Positions 7,319 to 17,315 are shown, counted from the first letter of the stretch. The stretch: DNA of 64,000 nt from Luteipulveratus flavus (GCF_029080175.1 NZ_JARFJC010000045.1); one strand, 5' to 3'. The notes: a model not told the origin generated them from the letters alone. Translations and numbers: made by a program.

Positions 7319-9604
7319 TCAGCGGTTGAGCTCCACGACGGCGTAGTCGCCGGTGCGGAGGCGCAGGGACGCGACGCGCTCGAGTCCGGCCAGGTCGGCG
7401 GGGTAGCGCACGTCGACCACCAGGTAGCGCACCCGGTACCGGTCGCGGAGGACGTCGACCGATGCGGCCGTCGGGCGGGTGAACGCGGCGTCGTTGGTCG
7501 CGAGCAGGGCCGGGTCGAAGAACCCGATCCCGAAGGTGGGAACCCGTCGCCGGGCCGCCTCGGCGAGGACGGGCGGTGTGTACGACCAGCCCTCCACCAG
7601 CACGCGCCGCTCCCCCAGACCGGCGATCCAGGCGTGCCGGTTGTCGTGCGAACCCGGTTGCCGCAGATGAGCATTCGTCGCCAAGAGGTCGTCGGGTGAG
7701 GTGTGCTCGCGCAGCCAGCGCGCGGTGTCGAGACCGCCGAGCCCGATCGCCGCGTCCGCCCGGGTGGCCGGCGCGGCCTCGCGCCAGGGCCGGTCGGCGA
7801 CGGCCCGTACGGTGTCGAGGACGCGCACCAGCCCGAGCGACGTGATCGCCACGGCCAGCAGCACGACCACGGTCCGCCAGGAGGCCACCTCTGATCGCCG
7901 CAGCACGAACCAGGCGCCCGCGGCGAGTACGACCAGCAGCGCGACCGTGACGACGTACGGCCGGGCGAGCTCGGCGTACGACAGGTGCACGCCGCCCTGC
8001 CACGCCAGCTCGTGAGCGGTCGACCGTGCGACGAGCGTGATGAGCACTCCGGCGACGACGCCGGACCCGACGAGCAGCCGGCGCGACCGCACGGACCGGT
8101 CCGCCAGCACCGTCCACAGCCCCCAGGCGGAGGCGATGGCCAACGTCGGCTGCGCGAACCGGAGGAAGTAGTCCTCGCTGTTGTGCGGGTGCCCCAGCAG
8201 GAGCGTCGCGGCCACTCCGCTGCCCGCGCAGCCCAGCAGGAACACTGCGCGGCTGTCCCGTACGCGAAGGGCCAGCAACGCCGCGCCCGGCCAGGCACAC
8301 GCCCATGAGAGCACCAGCAGACCGGTCGCGCCGGCCAGGGGCAGCCCGTGCCGGGGTACGCCGAGCTTGGTGGCGAGGTAGGTCCCGAGGTGGGCGGGCT
8401 GGAACCACATCCCCTGGCTGGCCCCGCGGAAGAGCACGACCTGGGCGAAGACGAGCGCGGCCACGGTCACCGCTGCAGCCACCACGAGGCTTCGACCCGG
8501 TCGTCCCCGTCGGAGCAGGATGACTCCGCCCGCCAGCAGCAAGCCGCACAAGATCATCGGCAGACAGGTCGCCTTCGCACCGGTCAGAGCGGCCATAGCC
8601 AGACCGAGCAGCAGCACGTCCGGCACCGCCGGTCGAGGGAGGGTCAGCACGCGCAGCAGCACGTGCACGGCCAGCAGCATGAGGGCGAGTCCGTAGCCCA
8701 ACGACGGGCTCAGCGGGTCCCACGCCGACACGAAGTCCTCGTCGAACGGCGAGACGGCGTACTTGCCGGGGAAGGGCGCGAAGTCGCCCACCATGCCGAG
8801 GATCACGGCCGCCGCGGCACCCGCGTACGCGGATCGGGTGAGGCGGTACGCCACGAGCGCGGTCGCCGCGAAGACCAGCACGGTCGTGGTGGGCAGCAGC
8901 AACCGGTCCTGCAGGACCGACGGGCTCAGCCCGGTCAGCCACGACATCGAGGCGAGGTGGGCGTTGACGAACCAGTGGTAGTCCAGCGGCTGGCCGCTCA
9001 CCGTCGGGATCTGCGGTGGGAAGTGGTGCTTCAGCTCCGCGGTCAGCGCCACCTGGTACGGCTCGTCGCCGTTCGGGGTGACGGGGTCGCCGGACGGGTA
9101 CCTCCAGCCCAACCAGCCGATCCCGCCGAACCACAGCATCGCGAAACAGCTCGCCGCTGCCGAACCCCACGCCAGGACGCGCGGCACCGGCCCCAGGACC
9201 GGGAGCAGCACCTCCCGCCGGTCACGTCGGGCGAGCGCCACCACGAGCGCGAGCACCGGGAGCACCGCCGGCAGCCGAGGGACCCCGGCCGCGCGGCCGA
9301 CGACGTACACCGGGAGCTGGAGGCACAGCCCGGTCAGCGTCCCGAACACCACCTGGTCGAGCCAGGTGTCCTCGTCCCGGCCCGACCACAGCAGCCGCCA
9401 GGCGACGACGCCGGGAAGGCCGACGAAGACGGCGAACGCCACGACGTACACGGCGACCTCACGCCAGCGCGCACCGCCCGCGTGGCTGATCGACGCGAGT
9501 GTCACGAGCGTGACCAGCCACGGCAGCGCGCTCAGGACGTGTCCGGGCCTCCGCACGGTCGGGCGCGACCGACCGGCTCGTTCCCTGGTCTGCGTCGCCG
9601 CCAT
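7319..9604 (-). CDS. Polytopic membrane protein, GT-C glycosyltransferase-like
   Basis: 761 residues with many hydrophobic helices spread from residue 25 to about 610, then a soluble C-terminal domain (about 615-761). The first large loop carries an acidic NGDEPYQVALTAELKHHFPP stretch followed by DYHWFVNAHL, like the catalytic first loop of GT-C transferases that use polyprenyl-phosphate sugars. The soluble part has LREHTSPDDLLATN and GERRVLVEGW. Likely a cell-envelope glycosyltransferase, but the donor and acceptor are unknown. The start at 9604 is chosen for the GGGAGGAGG ribosome site directly before ATG; two upstream in-frame starts lack one. Confidence 0.7.
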   Translation of the reverse strand: MAATQTRERAGRSRPTVRRPGHVLSALPWLVTLVTLASISHAGGARWREVAVYVVAFAVFVGLPGVVAWRLLWSGRDEDTWLDQVVFGTLTGLCLQLPVYVVGRAAGVPRLPAVLPVLALVVALARRDRREVLLPVLGPVPRVLAWGSAAASCFAMLWFGGIGWLGWRYPSGDPVTPNGDEPYQVALTAELKHHFPPQIPTVSGQPLDYHWFVNAHLASMSWLTGLSPSVLQDRLLLPTTTVLVFAATALVAYRLTRSAYAGAAAAVILGMVGDFAPFPGKYAVSPFDEDFVSAWDPLSPSLGYGLALMLLAVHVLLRVLTLPRPAVPDVLLLGLAMAALTGAKATCLPMILCGLLLAGGVILLRRGRPGRSLVVAAAVTVAALVFAQVVLFRGASQGMWFQPAHLGTYLATKLGVPRHGLPLAGATGLLVLSWACAWPGAALLALRVRDSRAVFLLGCAGSGVAATLLLGHPHNSEDYFLRFAQPTLAIASAWGLWTVLADRSVRSRRLLVGSGVVAGVLITLVARSTAHELAWQGGVHLSYAELARPYVVTVALLVVLAAGAWFVLRRSEVASWRTVVVLLAVAITSLGLVRVLDTVRAVADRPWREAAPATRADAAIGLGGLDTARWLREHTSPDDLLATNAHLRQPGSHDNRHAWIAGLGERRVLVEGWSYTPPVLAEAARRRVPTFGIGFFDPALLATNDAAFTRPTAASVDVLRDRYRVRYLVVDVRYPADLAGLERVASLRLRTGDYAVVELNR

Positions 9605-9872
9605 CGCCTCCTCCCGTGACGTACGGAGGGTCAGTGCCATCGTGCCCGTGGGGGACGGCGTTGTCCGCACTGCGACACGCCCTACCGAAGTAGCACGCCA
9701 CCCTGCCGCCGGGTACCCCTTCAGGGCTACCCCGGAACCATCCCTGAGTCGCCCCTGAAACCGCCTTCGGCGTGATGACGCGGCCCGACGCGAGGGCGCA
9801 GGCTGTCAGACGTCAGCCGCCGTGCACCTCGCGCAGCGGACCCGCACACCAGACGAAACTCAGGGGACAGAC

Positions 9873-12023
9873 ATGTTCGCCAAGCTCGGTAAGGGCGTGG
9901 TCAGGCATCCGTGGTGGGTGATCGGCGCGTGGGTGCTCCTCGCCGCCGTCGTCATCGCCACCGCGCCGAAGCTCACCACGACCAACGACGAGTCCGACTT
10001 CCTGCCGAAGCACTACGAGTCGATCAAGGCCGCGCAGCTGCAGGAGGCCAAGTACTCCGACACCACCACTCTCGGCGGCATCGTCGTCATCGACCGCCAG
10101 GACGGCAAGCCGCTCACCGCCGCCGACAACGCCAAGATCAAGCAGATCGCCACCGACCTCGGCCAGCAGGTCAAGGCCCCCGCCACCGGCGTCGTCGCCG
10201 GCCCGCCCGCCGCCGACCACCGCGTCCAGACGCTGATGGTCAGCTTCGGCAAGGACGCCGACACCTGGGGCGACGACGCCCGCGAGGTCGTCAAGGGGAT
10301 GCGCGAGAACCTCGGCAACCAGGTCAAGGGCACCGACCTGCGGTACGGCGTCACCGGACCCACCGCCCAGGCGATCGACAGCGAGGAGTCGGACAGCAAG
10401 TCCGAGGCGCTGATCGGGATCGCCACCATCGGTCTGATCATCGTGCTGCTGCTCATCATCTTCCGCAGCCCCGTCATCGCCCTGCTGCCGATCGTGCTCA
10501 TCCTGCTCGTCTCGCAGGTCGCCACCGGCTTCATCGGCTGGGCCAACGAGATCTTCGACCTCAACGCCGACAGCTCGATCAGCGTGATCCTCATCGTCGT
10601 GCTGTTCGGCATCGGCACCGACTACATCCTGTTCCTGATGTTCCGCTACCGCGAACGACTGCGGATGGGCGAGGACAAGAGGACCGCGATGGTCTCCGCG
10701 GTCGGCCGGGTCGGCGAGGCCATCGCCTCCGCCGCGGGCGCCGTCATCGCCGCGTTCATGGCCCTCGTGCTCTCCTCGCTGGGGATCTTCCGAGCCATCG
10801 GTCCCGCGCTCGCCATCGCGGTGGCCGTCATGCTCGTCGCGGGTCTGACCCTGGTCCCGGCGGTCGTGTCCCTGACGGGCCCGAAGGTGTTCTGGCCGAG
10901 CAAGGCCTGGCAGCGCGAGCCCAAGCACACGACGTCGGCCCGGATCGGCCGCTCCCTCGGTCGTCGTCCGGCGGTGTACGCCGTTGTCACCGGCGGCGTC
11001 CTCGTCGCCCTGTCGGTGTTCTCGTTCGGGTTCAAGCCGTCCTTCGACTTCGGCTCCAGCGGCCTGCCGAAGGACGCGGAGTCCACCGTCGCGCTGAACG
11101 CCCTGAAGCAGAGCCTTCCCGCCGGGTCCACCGACCCGAGCACGGTGCTGGTGACCAGCAACGACGGCGGACGCCTGGCGCAGACCGGGCTGACGTCGTA
11201 CGCCACCGGCCTGTCGAAGGTGCCCGGCGTCGGGCAGGTGTCACCCCCGGAGCTGAGCAAGGACGGCAGCACCGCGACGTACCAGGTGGTCCTGGACGAC
11301 GACCCGGCGTCGGAGAAGGCGATCGACGTCGTCGGCGGTCCGCTGCGCGACGCGGCGCACCGCTCACCGGCGGGGACGACCGCGTACGTGGGTGGTTCGA
11401 CCTCGGTCTACGTCGACCTGGACGACGCCATGGTGCGCGACTACAAGGTCGTCTTCCCGGTGGCGGCGGTCGTGATCATGCTGATCCTCGGGCTGCTGCT
11501 GCGCTCGATCGTGGCACCGCTCTACCTGATGGCATCCGTCGGGCTCGGGTTCGGGGCGACGCTCGGCGCGACCGTGCTGCTGATGCAGTCCGGCTCGGCC
11601 ACCGGCGGCCTGATCTTCATGCTGCCGATCTACATGTACCTGTTCGTGGTCGCCCTCGGGACGGACTACAACATCCTGATGGTCGCCCGGCTGCGGGAGG
11701 AGGCCCGCGAGGGCCGCAGCCCGAGGGACGCGGCGGCCAAGGCGTTCCAGCACGCCGGCCCGACGGTCGCCGCGGCCGGTCTGATCCTGGCGGGTTCGTT
11801 CGCCTCGCTGATGCTGGCGGGCAACGACCTGATGGTGTCGATGGGCTTCGCGATCTCCTTCGGGATCGGGGTGGCGGCATTCGTCATGGCGATGTTCTTC
11901 ACGCCGGCGATCACCGCCCTGCTCGGTCACGCGGCGTGGTGGCCCGGGCACGGTGACGCCCGCCGGCGCTCCACCACCCCGCCGCCCGAGCGGGACATGG
12001 AGCTGGTCGGCTCCCGCCACTGA
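9873..12023 (+). CDS. MMPL/RND-family transporter
   Basis: 716 residues, duplicated RND fold. An N-terminal helix (VVRHPWWVIGAWVLLAAVV) is followed by a large extracytoplasmic domain and five or six helices; the second half repeats this after about residue 370. The proton-relay Asp-Tyr pairs are visible in both halves (GTDYILFLMFRYRE and GTDYNILMVARLRE). Expected role: proton-driven export of lipids or small molecules. The ATG at 9873 is preferred because AGGGGA lies 6 nt upstream. It is monocistronic, divergent from the GT-C-like gene, and ends at two tandem hairpin terminators. Confidence 0.9.
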   Translation: MFAKLGKGVVRHPWWVIGAWVLLAAVVIATAPKLTTTNDESDFLPKHYESIKAAQLQEAKYSDTTTLGGIVVIDRQDGKPLTAADNAKIKQIATDLGQQVKAPATGVVAGPPAADHRVQTLMVSFGKDADTWGDDAREVVKGMRENLGNQVKGTDLRYGVTGPTAQAIDSEESDSKSEALIGIATIGLIIVLLLIIFRSPVIALLPIVLILLVSQVATGFIGWANEIFDLNADSSISVILIVVLFGIGTDYILFLMFRYRERLRMGEDKRTAMVSAVGRVGEAIASAAGAVIAAFMALVLSSLGIFRAIGPALAIAVAVMLVAGLTLVPAVVSLTGPKVFWPSKAWQREPKHTTSARIGRSLGRRPAVYAVVTGGVLVALSVFSFGFKPSFDFGSSGLPKDAESTVALNALKQSLPAGSTDPSTVLVTSNDGGRLAQTGLTSYATGLSKVPGVGQVSPPELSKDGSTATYQVVLDDDPASEKAIDVVGGPLRDAAHRSPAGTTAYVGGSTSVYVDLDDAMVRDYKVVFPVAAVVIMLILGLLLRSIVAPLYLMASVGLGFGATLGATVLLMQSGSATGGLIFMLPIYMYLFVVALGTDYNILMVARLREEAREGRSPRDAAAKAFQHAGPTVAAAGLILAGSFASLMLAGNDLMVSMGFAISFGIGVAAFVMAMFFTPAITALLGHAAWWPGHGDARRRSTTPPPERDMELVGSRH

Positions 12024-12027
12024 CCCA

Positions 12028-12064
12028 GGTCGTCCGGCGCCCTCAGGGGTGGCGCCGGACGACC
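12028..12064 (+). terminator. Terminator 1 after MMPL gene
   Basis: GGTCGTCCGGCGCC (12028-12041) pairs perfectly with GGCGCCGGACGACC (12051-12064) around a 9-nt loop, starting 5 nt after the stop codon. Confidence 0.85.
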
Positions 12065-12078
12065 GGTGAGGCTCGCAG

Positions 12079-12109
12079 GGCCCGGTCGCTCGATGTGAGC
12101 GGCCGGGCC
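12079..12109 (+). terminator. Terminator 2 after MMPL gene
   Basis: A second hairpin follows: GGCCCGGTCGCTC (12079-12091) pairs with GAGCGGCCGGGCC (12097-12109) with one G-T pair and a 5-nt loop, followed by TT. Two hairpins in tandem suggest tight separation from the patatin-like gene. Confidence 0.65.
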
Positions 12110-12173
12110 TTCGGCGGTCGACCTGGCGCCACGGTGGAGGTGGTGCCGGGCCGGTCGTCGGTATCAGCGTCAG

Positions 12174-14936
12174 GTGAGCCGGGCTCCTCCTCCCATGGAG
12201 ACGCACGAGCACGTCGACGACGTGGAGCTGCGGATGCTCAGGGCGTCGGTCCGGCACGTCGCGCTCGCAGCTCTCGTCCTGCTGGCGCTGCAGATCCCGA
12301 TGTGGTCGGCCGTCGGCCGGTCCTCGTACGCGACCGGTCCCGCGACCACGGCCGGGCGGCTGTCCCTGCTGCTGGACACCGGGTTCGCGATCGCCCTCGC
12401 CATGACCGCCGTACGCGCCTGCGAGTACCTGCGTGGGTGCGAGCTGCGGTACGCCCGGCACACCTGGCCGGACGAAGCCACGCAGCGACGCGCCTACCTC
12501 GACGGCCGGTACCGGCGCATCCGGTGGGCCGCGACCGTTCTCGTCGTCGCCGCGCTGCTGGACGTCGTCGAGAACGTCGTCCTGTGGCAGCGGCTCCGCC
12601 AGGACGGCGAACCCCTGACCGGGCTGTGGGTCGGGTGGCTGAGCCCCGTGTGGCTCGCGCTCGGCCTCGCCGCGACCGTCGTCCTGTGCGCCGTGTGGTG
12701 GCAGCGCGCCGACGAGCGCCGGCGTCGGATCGCCGACCCGATGGACCAGGTCACCCGCCGCACCGACGAGGCGATGACGACCGGCGGCACGATCATCGCC
12801 TGCTCCGGCGGCGGGATCCGCTCGGCGTCCTTCTGCCTGGGCGCGCTGCAGTCCCTGATGACGGCGGGCGTGTACCGGCAGGCGCGTGCGGTGGTCGGCG
12901 TGAGCGGCGGTGGCTACATGGCCGCCGCGTTCCACTGGACCGGCCGCACCGTCGAGGACCACGAGCAGCCGCCGTTCGAGCAGGGCACCACCGAGCTCGC
13001 CCTGCTGCGCCGGCACACCCGCTACCTGCTGCCCCGCGGCACCGAGGTGTTCCGCGGCGTCATGTCGGTGCTGTACGGCGTCGTCATCAACGTCGTCTTC
13101 GTCCTGGTGGCGCTGCGAGCGATCTCCTGGCTGCTGGGCTGGTACCTGCACGAGTACGACGTGGTTCAGGTGACCGACGACGCGACGGCGATCCGGTTCT
13201 CACCGTGGTGGGTCGCGGCGGCGCTGCTGTGCTGGGGTCTCGCCGTCGGGTCCTTCCTCCTGGTCGAGAAGGTCATCGACCGCTTCGGTCAGGTCGACGA
13301 CCGCGTCCGGCGAGAGCTGCGCTCGGGCATCGGCACGCTGCTGGCGGTCGGGGCGGCCACCACGCTGCTCATGCTCGGCGTGCCGCTGACCGTGCGGTGG
13401 CTCACCTCCCGGTCCGCCGACGGCGCCAGGCTCCCCCACACGCTGCGGGCGCTCATCGATCCCGGGCCGGTGAGCTCGGCGACCCTGCTCGCGCTGCTCA
13501 CCGGTCTGGTCGCGCTGGCTCGTACCGTCGCCACCGGCCTGAGCAAGGTCGGGGACGAGGACGCGCGGCTGGCGAGGCTCGTCGCGAAGCTGCGTCTCGT
13601 CGTCGCACCCTGGCTCGGCACGGTCCTCATCCTCGCAGCGGCGTACCTGGTCCTCGTGCGCTGGACCTTCGCGTACGCCACCTCGGCGGGCTGGCGCTCC
13701 AGCTGGAGCGTCGCCCTGTGGTGCGGGGTCATCGTGCTCGGGGTCCGGCTGGTCTCCGACGTGAACCGCACCTCGCTGCACCACTTCTACCGCGAGCGCC
13801 TGGCCACGACCTTCCTCGTCGAGCGGCGTCGCGGCCGGGCCGTCGCCGAGCCGTACGCCAAGCCGCTCCCGGTGTCGGAGTACGCCGCGGTCGGCCCGAC
13901 CGGCGGGCCGGAGCTGGTGATGGCCGCCGTCGCGAACGTCGCCGACGCAGAGTACGTCCCCGCCGGCCGCGGGTGCGTACCGTTCGTCATCGCCGCCGAC
14001 CGCACCGGCGTCCTCGGCGACCCGACCCTGCCGGCCGGCGGGACCCGCACGACCGACGAGTACGAGCGCAGCGCCGACTACGACCTGCGCGACCTCACCC
14101 TTCCCGCCTCGATGGCGATCAGCGGCGCCGCGGTGTCACCGCTCGCGGGTCGAGCCAGTGCTCGCACCCGGCCGGTCCGCGTCCTGCTGACCGTGCTGAA
14201 CGCCCGCCTCGGCGTGTGGCTACCCAACCCGTACGCCCGCCCGCCGGCCCTCACCGCGAAGGCGCTGAAGGAGCGCGCGGCGCTGGCCGGGCCCGGCGAG
14301 GGCGACCGCCGCGGCCGGTGGCGCGTCCGCGGCTGGGAGCTGCTCGCCCGGACGACCAGCGTCGCGAGCAAGCCCGGGCCGTACCGGCTGCTGCGGGAGG
14401 CCTTCGGCCGGCCGTCGCTGTACGACCGCCGCATCTACGTCACCGACGGCGGCCACTACGACAACCTCGGGCTGCTGGAGGCCCTGCGCCGACGCCCGAA
14501 CCGCGTCGTGGTCATCGACGCGAGCAACGACAAGGAGAACACCTTCGGGGCGCTCGCCGACGCCGTGGCGACCGCGCGGATGGACCTCGGCATCGAGGTC
14601 ACCGTGGACACCGCCCGGCTGCGGTCGACGTCCGACGAGCGCGCCGCCTCCGCCTGGACCGTCGGCACCGCGACGTACCCACCGGGGGCGGACGGCATGG
14701 TCCACGCCGCCGACGTCATCTTCGTCAAGGCGGTGCTCACCGACGGGCTGAGCACCGACCTCGAGCACTACGCGCTGGACAACCCCGACTTCCCGCGGCG
14801 CTCGACCGGCGACCAGTCGTACGACGAGTGGGACTTCGAGGCGTACCGGCAGCTCGGTCGTACGCTCGCCGACGACATGGTCAGCGGCACCCGGCTGGGC
14901 GGCCTGACCGCGGTTCCCCTCGACCGCACGGCGTGA
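12174..14936 (+). CDS. Large membrane-bound patatin-like phospholipase
   Basis: 920 residues. Near residue 205 it has the patatin oxyanion motif CSGGGIRSASF, followed by the nucleophile elbow GVSGGG with the catalytic Ser, and much later the DGG Asp motif in VTDGGHYDNLGLLEAL (about 760). Several TM helices precede the lipase core (about 25-200) and more are inserted inside it (about 285-550), so the catalytic halves are separated by a membrane region. Predicted activity: serine lipid acyl hydrolase at the cytoplasmic face. The start is GTG at 12174, with ATG at 12195 as the alternative. Much longer than simple bacterial patatins. Confidence 0.8.
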   Translation: MSRAPPPMETHEHVDDVELRMLRASVRHVALAALVLLALQIPMWSAVGRSSYATGPATTAGRLSLLLDTGFAIALAMTAVRACEYLRGCELRYARHTWPDEATQRRAYLDGRYRRIRWAATVLVVAALLDVVENVVLWQRLRQDGEPLTGLWVGWLSPVWLALGLAATVVLCAVWWQRADERRRRIADPMDQVTRRTDEAMTTGGTIIACSGGGIRSASFCLGALQSLMTAGVYRQARAVVGVSGGGYMAAAFHWTGRTVEDHEQPPFEQGTTELALLRRHTRYLLPRGTEVFRGVMSVLYGVVINVVFVLVALRAISWLLGWYLHEYDVVQVTDDATAIRFSPWWVAAALLCWGLAVGSFLLVEKVIDRFGQVDDRVRRELRSGIGTLLAVGAATTLLMLGVPLTVRWLTSRSADGARLPHTLRALIDPGPVSSATLLALLTGLVALARTVATGLSKVGDEDARLARLVAKLRLVVAPWLGTVLILAAAYLVLVRWTFAYATSAGWRSSWSVALWCGVIVLGVRLVSDVNRTSLHHFYRERLATTFLVERRRGRAVAEPYAKPLPVSEYAAVGPTGGPELVMAAVANVADAEYVPAGRGCVPFVIAADRTGVLGDPTLPAGGTRTTDEYERSADYDLRDLTLPASMAISGAAVSPLAGRASARTRPVRVLLTVLNARLGVWLPNPYARPPALTAKALKERAALAGPGEGDRRGRWRVRGWELLARTTSVASKPGPYRLLREAFGRPSLYDRRIYVTDGGHYDNLGLLEALRRRPNRVVVIDASNDKENTFGALADAVATARMDLGIEVTVDTARLRSTSDERAASAWTVGTATYPPGADGMVHAADVIFVKAVLTDGLSTDLEHYALDNPDFPRRSTGDQSYDEWDFEAYRQLGRTLADDMVSGTRLGGLTAVPLDRTA

Positions 14937-15074
14937 TCCCGGTCGACAGTCCGCGAGTCGCGCGGTAACGTCGCTCCTCCCCCTGCACGCGTGGTGTCGT
15001 TGCCATGCAGTCAGCAGGCCCACGGTGCGGGACTGCGTGCCGACCTCATCCACCTCAGAGAGGCCATCCTCGTC

Positions 15075-17111
15075 ATGCCCAGCGACGCCGCCACCCTCGA
15101 CGACGACCTCATCTCCGAGCAGACCTACCTCGCGAACGCCCGCGCCGAGCTGTCGCGGATGCGCGAGGCCGCCGAGTCGCTCGACGCCAGCAAGGCCAGC
15201 GACGCGATCTCCGGCGAGGCGCTCAGCCACACGCTGGCCCGGCGCATCGCCACCCTGCAGGACGACCCACGGTCCACGCTGTTCTTCGGCCGCATCGACA
15301 TGACGCCGCCCGAGCACGAGCAGTGGTATATCGGGCGGCGGCACGTCGCCGACGCCCAGGGCAACCCGGTCGTCATCGACTGGCGTGCACCGGTCTCGAC
15401 CGCCTTCTACCGCGCGTCCCACACCGATCCGATGGACGTGGTGCTGCGGCGCCGGTTCGGCGTCGACCACGGCGTTCTCACCGCCATCGAGGACGAGCAC
15501 CTCACCGATCCCGCCGAGCCGGACGAGAAGTCGCACCTCCTCGCCACCGAGATCGAGCGGCCGCGTACCGGCCCGATGCGCGACATCGTCTCGACCATCC
15601 AGCCCGAGCAGGACGAGATCGTGCGCGCCGACGTCGCCACCACGATCTGCGTGCAGGGCGCGCCGGGCACCGGGAAGACCGCCGTCGGCCTGCACCGCGC
15701 GGCGTGGCTGCTCTACTCCTTCCGGGAGCGGCTGGACCGCACGGGCGTGCTCGTCGTCGGCCCGAACAAGGCGTTCCTGGACCACATCGGCGCCGTGCTC
15801 CCGGCGCTCGGCGAGATCCGGGTCGGCCACGCGACGATCGAGGACCTCCTCGACCACGGCCGGGTCCGAGCGCTCGAGTCGGCGAATGTCGCTGTCCTCA
15901 AGGGCGATTCGCGGATGGCAGAGGTGATGGAGAAGGCGGTCTGGGCGCACGTCCGGCCGGTCACCGAGCCCCTCGTGGTGCCGCGCGGCATCCGCAAGTG
16001 GCGCGTGCCCGCGTACGAGGTGCAGGAGATCGTCGACGAGCTGAAGGCGCGCGGGGTGCGGTACGACGCCGCCCGGCAGATGCTCCCCCAGCGCCTCGCC
16101 CACGCCGTGCTGCTGCTGATGGAGCGGGCCGGCGACTCCCCCGACGACCGGGTCCAGGACGCCGTGGCTCGATCGGCGCCGATGAAGAAGTACGTCGCCT
16201 CGGTCTGGCCGCAGCTCGACGCGTCCCTGGTGCTCTTCGAGCTGTGGTCCTCACCGGACCGGCTGGGTGCTGCGGCGGCGGGCGTCCTCAGCAACGACGA
16301 GCAGTCGATCCTGTTGTGGGGCAAGCCCGTTCGCAGCAAGGGCGCGGCACGCTGGTCGCTGGCTGACATGGCCCTGCTCGACGAGGCGCACGACGTGCTC
16401 ACCCGGATGACCAGCCTCGGGCACGTCGTCCTCGACGAGGCGCAGGACCTCTCGCCGATGCAGCTGCGAGCGGTCGGCCGCCGCTGCTCCACCGGGTCCG
16501 CCACCGTCCTGGGTGACATCGCCCAGGGCACCACGCCATGGTCGACCCGGTCGTGGGAGGAGACGATGACGCACCTCGGGAAGCCGAGCCATCACCTGGA
16601 GGTGCTGGACCGCGGGTTCCGGGTGCCCGCCGCCGTCATCGAGTACGCGGCTCGCCTGCTGCCCGCGATGGCGCCGGGCCTCGGGGCGCCGGTCTCGGTC
16701 CGCGACAACCCCGGCCGGCTCGACCTCGTCCCGGTCGGTCCGGACGAGCTCTCCGACCGGCTCGTCGCCACCTTGCACGAGGCGGTCGGCAGCCCGGGTT
16801 CCATCGGCGTCATCGCACCGGACGCCGACATCGACGCGTACTCGGCCGCGCTGGACGCCGCCGGGGTCGGGCACGGCCGGCTGGACCGCGACCACGGCGA
16901 CGACGAGGACCACCAGGTGCAGCTGGTCCCGGCCACGGTGGCCAAGGGCCTGGAGTTCGACCGGGTGGTCGTGGTCGAGCCGTCCCGCATCGCGGCGGCC
17001 GAGCCGGACGAGCGCACCGGGCTGCGCCGGCTCTACGTCGTCCTCACCCGCGCCGTCTCGGCGCTGACGGTGCTGCACTCCGAGGACCTGCCTGCCGAGC
17101 TCGCCGCCTGA
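15075..17111 (+). CDS. HelD/HelR-type RNA polymerase-associated helicase-like ATPase
   Basis: 678 residues. The N-terminal coiled coil (about 15-70) is followed by FFGRIDM...WYIGRRHV and VIDWRAPVSTAFYRAS, the marks of HelD proteins, then UvrD-like motor parts: Walker A GAPGTGKTAVGLHR, motif II VVLDEAQDLSPMQLR and motif VI-like RLYVVLTRAVSALTVL. HelD proteins remove or recycle stalled RNA polymerase; the HelR subgroup gives rifamycin tolerance. Which subgroup this belongs to cannot be settled here. The ATG at 15075 starts the conserved N-terminus; an in-frame start at 14991 has no match to the family. A TAACGT box at 14965 would give a leader of about 100 nt. Confidence 0.85.
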   Translation: MPSDAATLDDDLISEQTYLANARAELSRMREAAESLDASKASDAISGEALSHTLARRIATLQDDPRSTLFFGRIDMTPPEHEQWYIGRRHVADAQGNPVVIDWRAPVSTAFYRASHTDPMDVVLRRRFGVDHGVLTAIEDEHLTDPAEPDEKSHLLATEIERPRTGPMRDIVSTIQPEQDEIVRADVATTICVQGAPGTGKTAVGLHRAAWLLYSFRERLDRTGVLVVGPNKAFLDHIGAVLPALGEIRVGHATIEDLLDHGRVRALESANVAVLKGDSRMAEVMEKAVWAHVRPVTEPLVVPRGIRKWRVPAYEVQEIVDELKARGVRYDAARQMLPQRLAHAVLLLMERAGDSPDDRVQDAVARSAPMKKYVASVWPQLDASLVLFELWSSPDRLGAAAAGVLSNDEQSILLWGKPVRSKGAARWSLADMALLDEAHDVLTRMTSLGHVVLDEAQDLSPMQLRAVGRRCSTGSATVLGDIAQGTTPWSTRSWEETMTHLGKPSHHLEVLDRGFRVPAAVIEYAARLLPAMAPGLGAPVSVRDNPGRLDLVPVGPDELSDRLVATLHEAVGSPGSIGVIAPDADIDAYSAALDAAGVGHGRLDRDHGDDEDHQVQLVPATVAKGLEFDRVVVVEPSRIAAAEPDERTGLRRLYVVLTRAVSALTVLHSEDLPAELAA

Positions 17112-17188
17112 CCCCGCGCTCACCACGCGAGTCCCGACTGTCCGGCACCCCATGCCGGGCCGAGCAGACGAGATCCGCCAGGCACTCC

Positions 17189-17310
17189 CCGGCAGAAGTT
17201 GGTCAGGTGCACATGCATACCTGTGCCGGGCGCCAGCTTTCGCCGGAGACTCCCGGCAGAAGTTGGTCAGCCGCACATCCATACCTGTGCCGGGCGCCAG
17301 GATTTGCCGG
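17189..17310. repeat. Paired hairpin repeat, locus 1 (units 17189-17246 and 17253-17310)
   Basis: Two tandem direct units with a period of 64 bp. Each has an outer stem (CCGGCAGAAGTTGG / CCAG-TTT-GCCGG) and an inner stem (GCACA / TGTGC) with the loop ATGCATACC or TCCATACC. The same element, also doubled and in the same orientation, occurs at 44105-44223 and 55397-55515. It fills the gap between the convergent HelD-like and MarR genes. Confidence 0.85.
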
Positions 17311-17315
17311 GGAGG

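Noticed and set aside
14991..15074. 28-residue N-terminal extension of the HelD-type protein
   Set aside because: The extra residues (SLPCSQQAHG...) do not resemble HelD N-termini, while the ATG at 15075 starts the conserved coiled coil.
17189..17310. Possible CRISPR array
   Set aside because: Only two units, which touch almost directly; the repeated part is the whole ~58 bp, so there are no unique spacers, and no cas gene is present.
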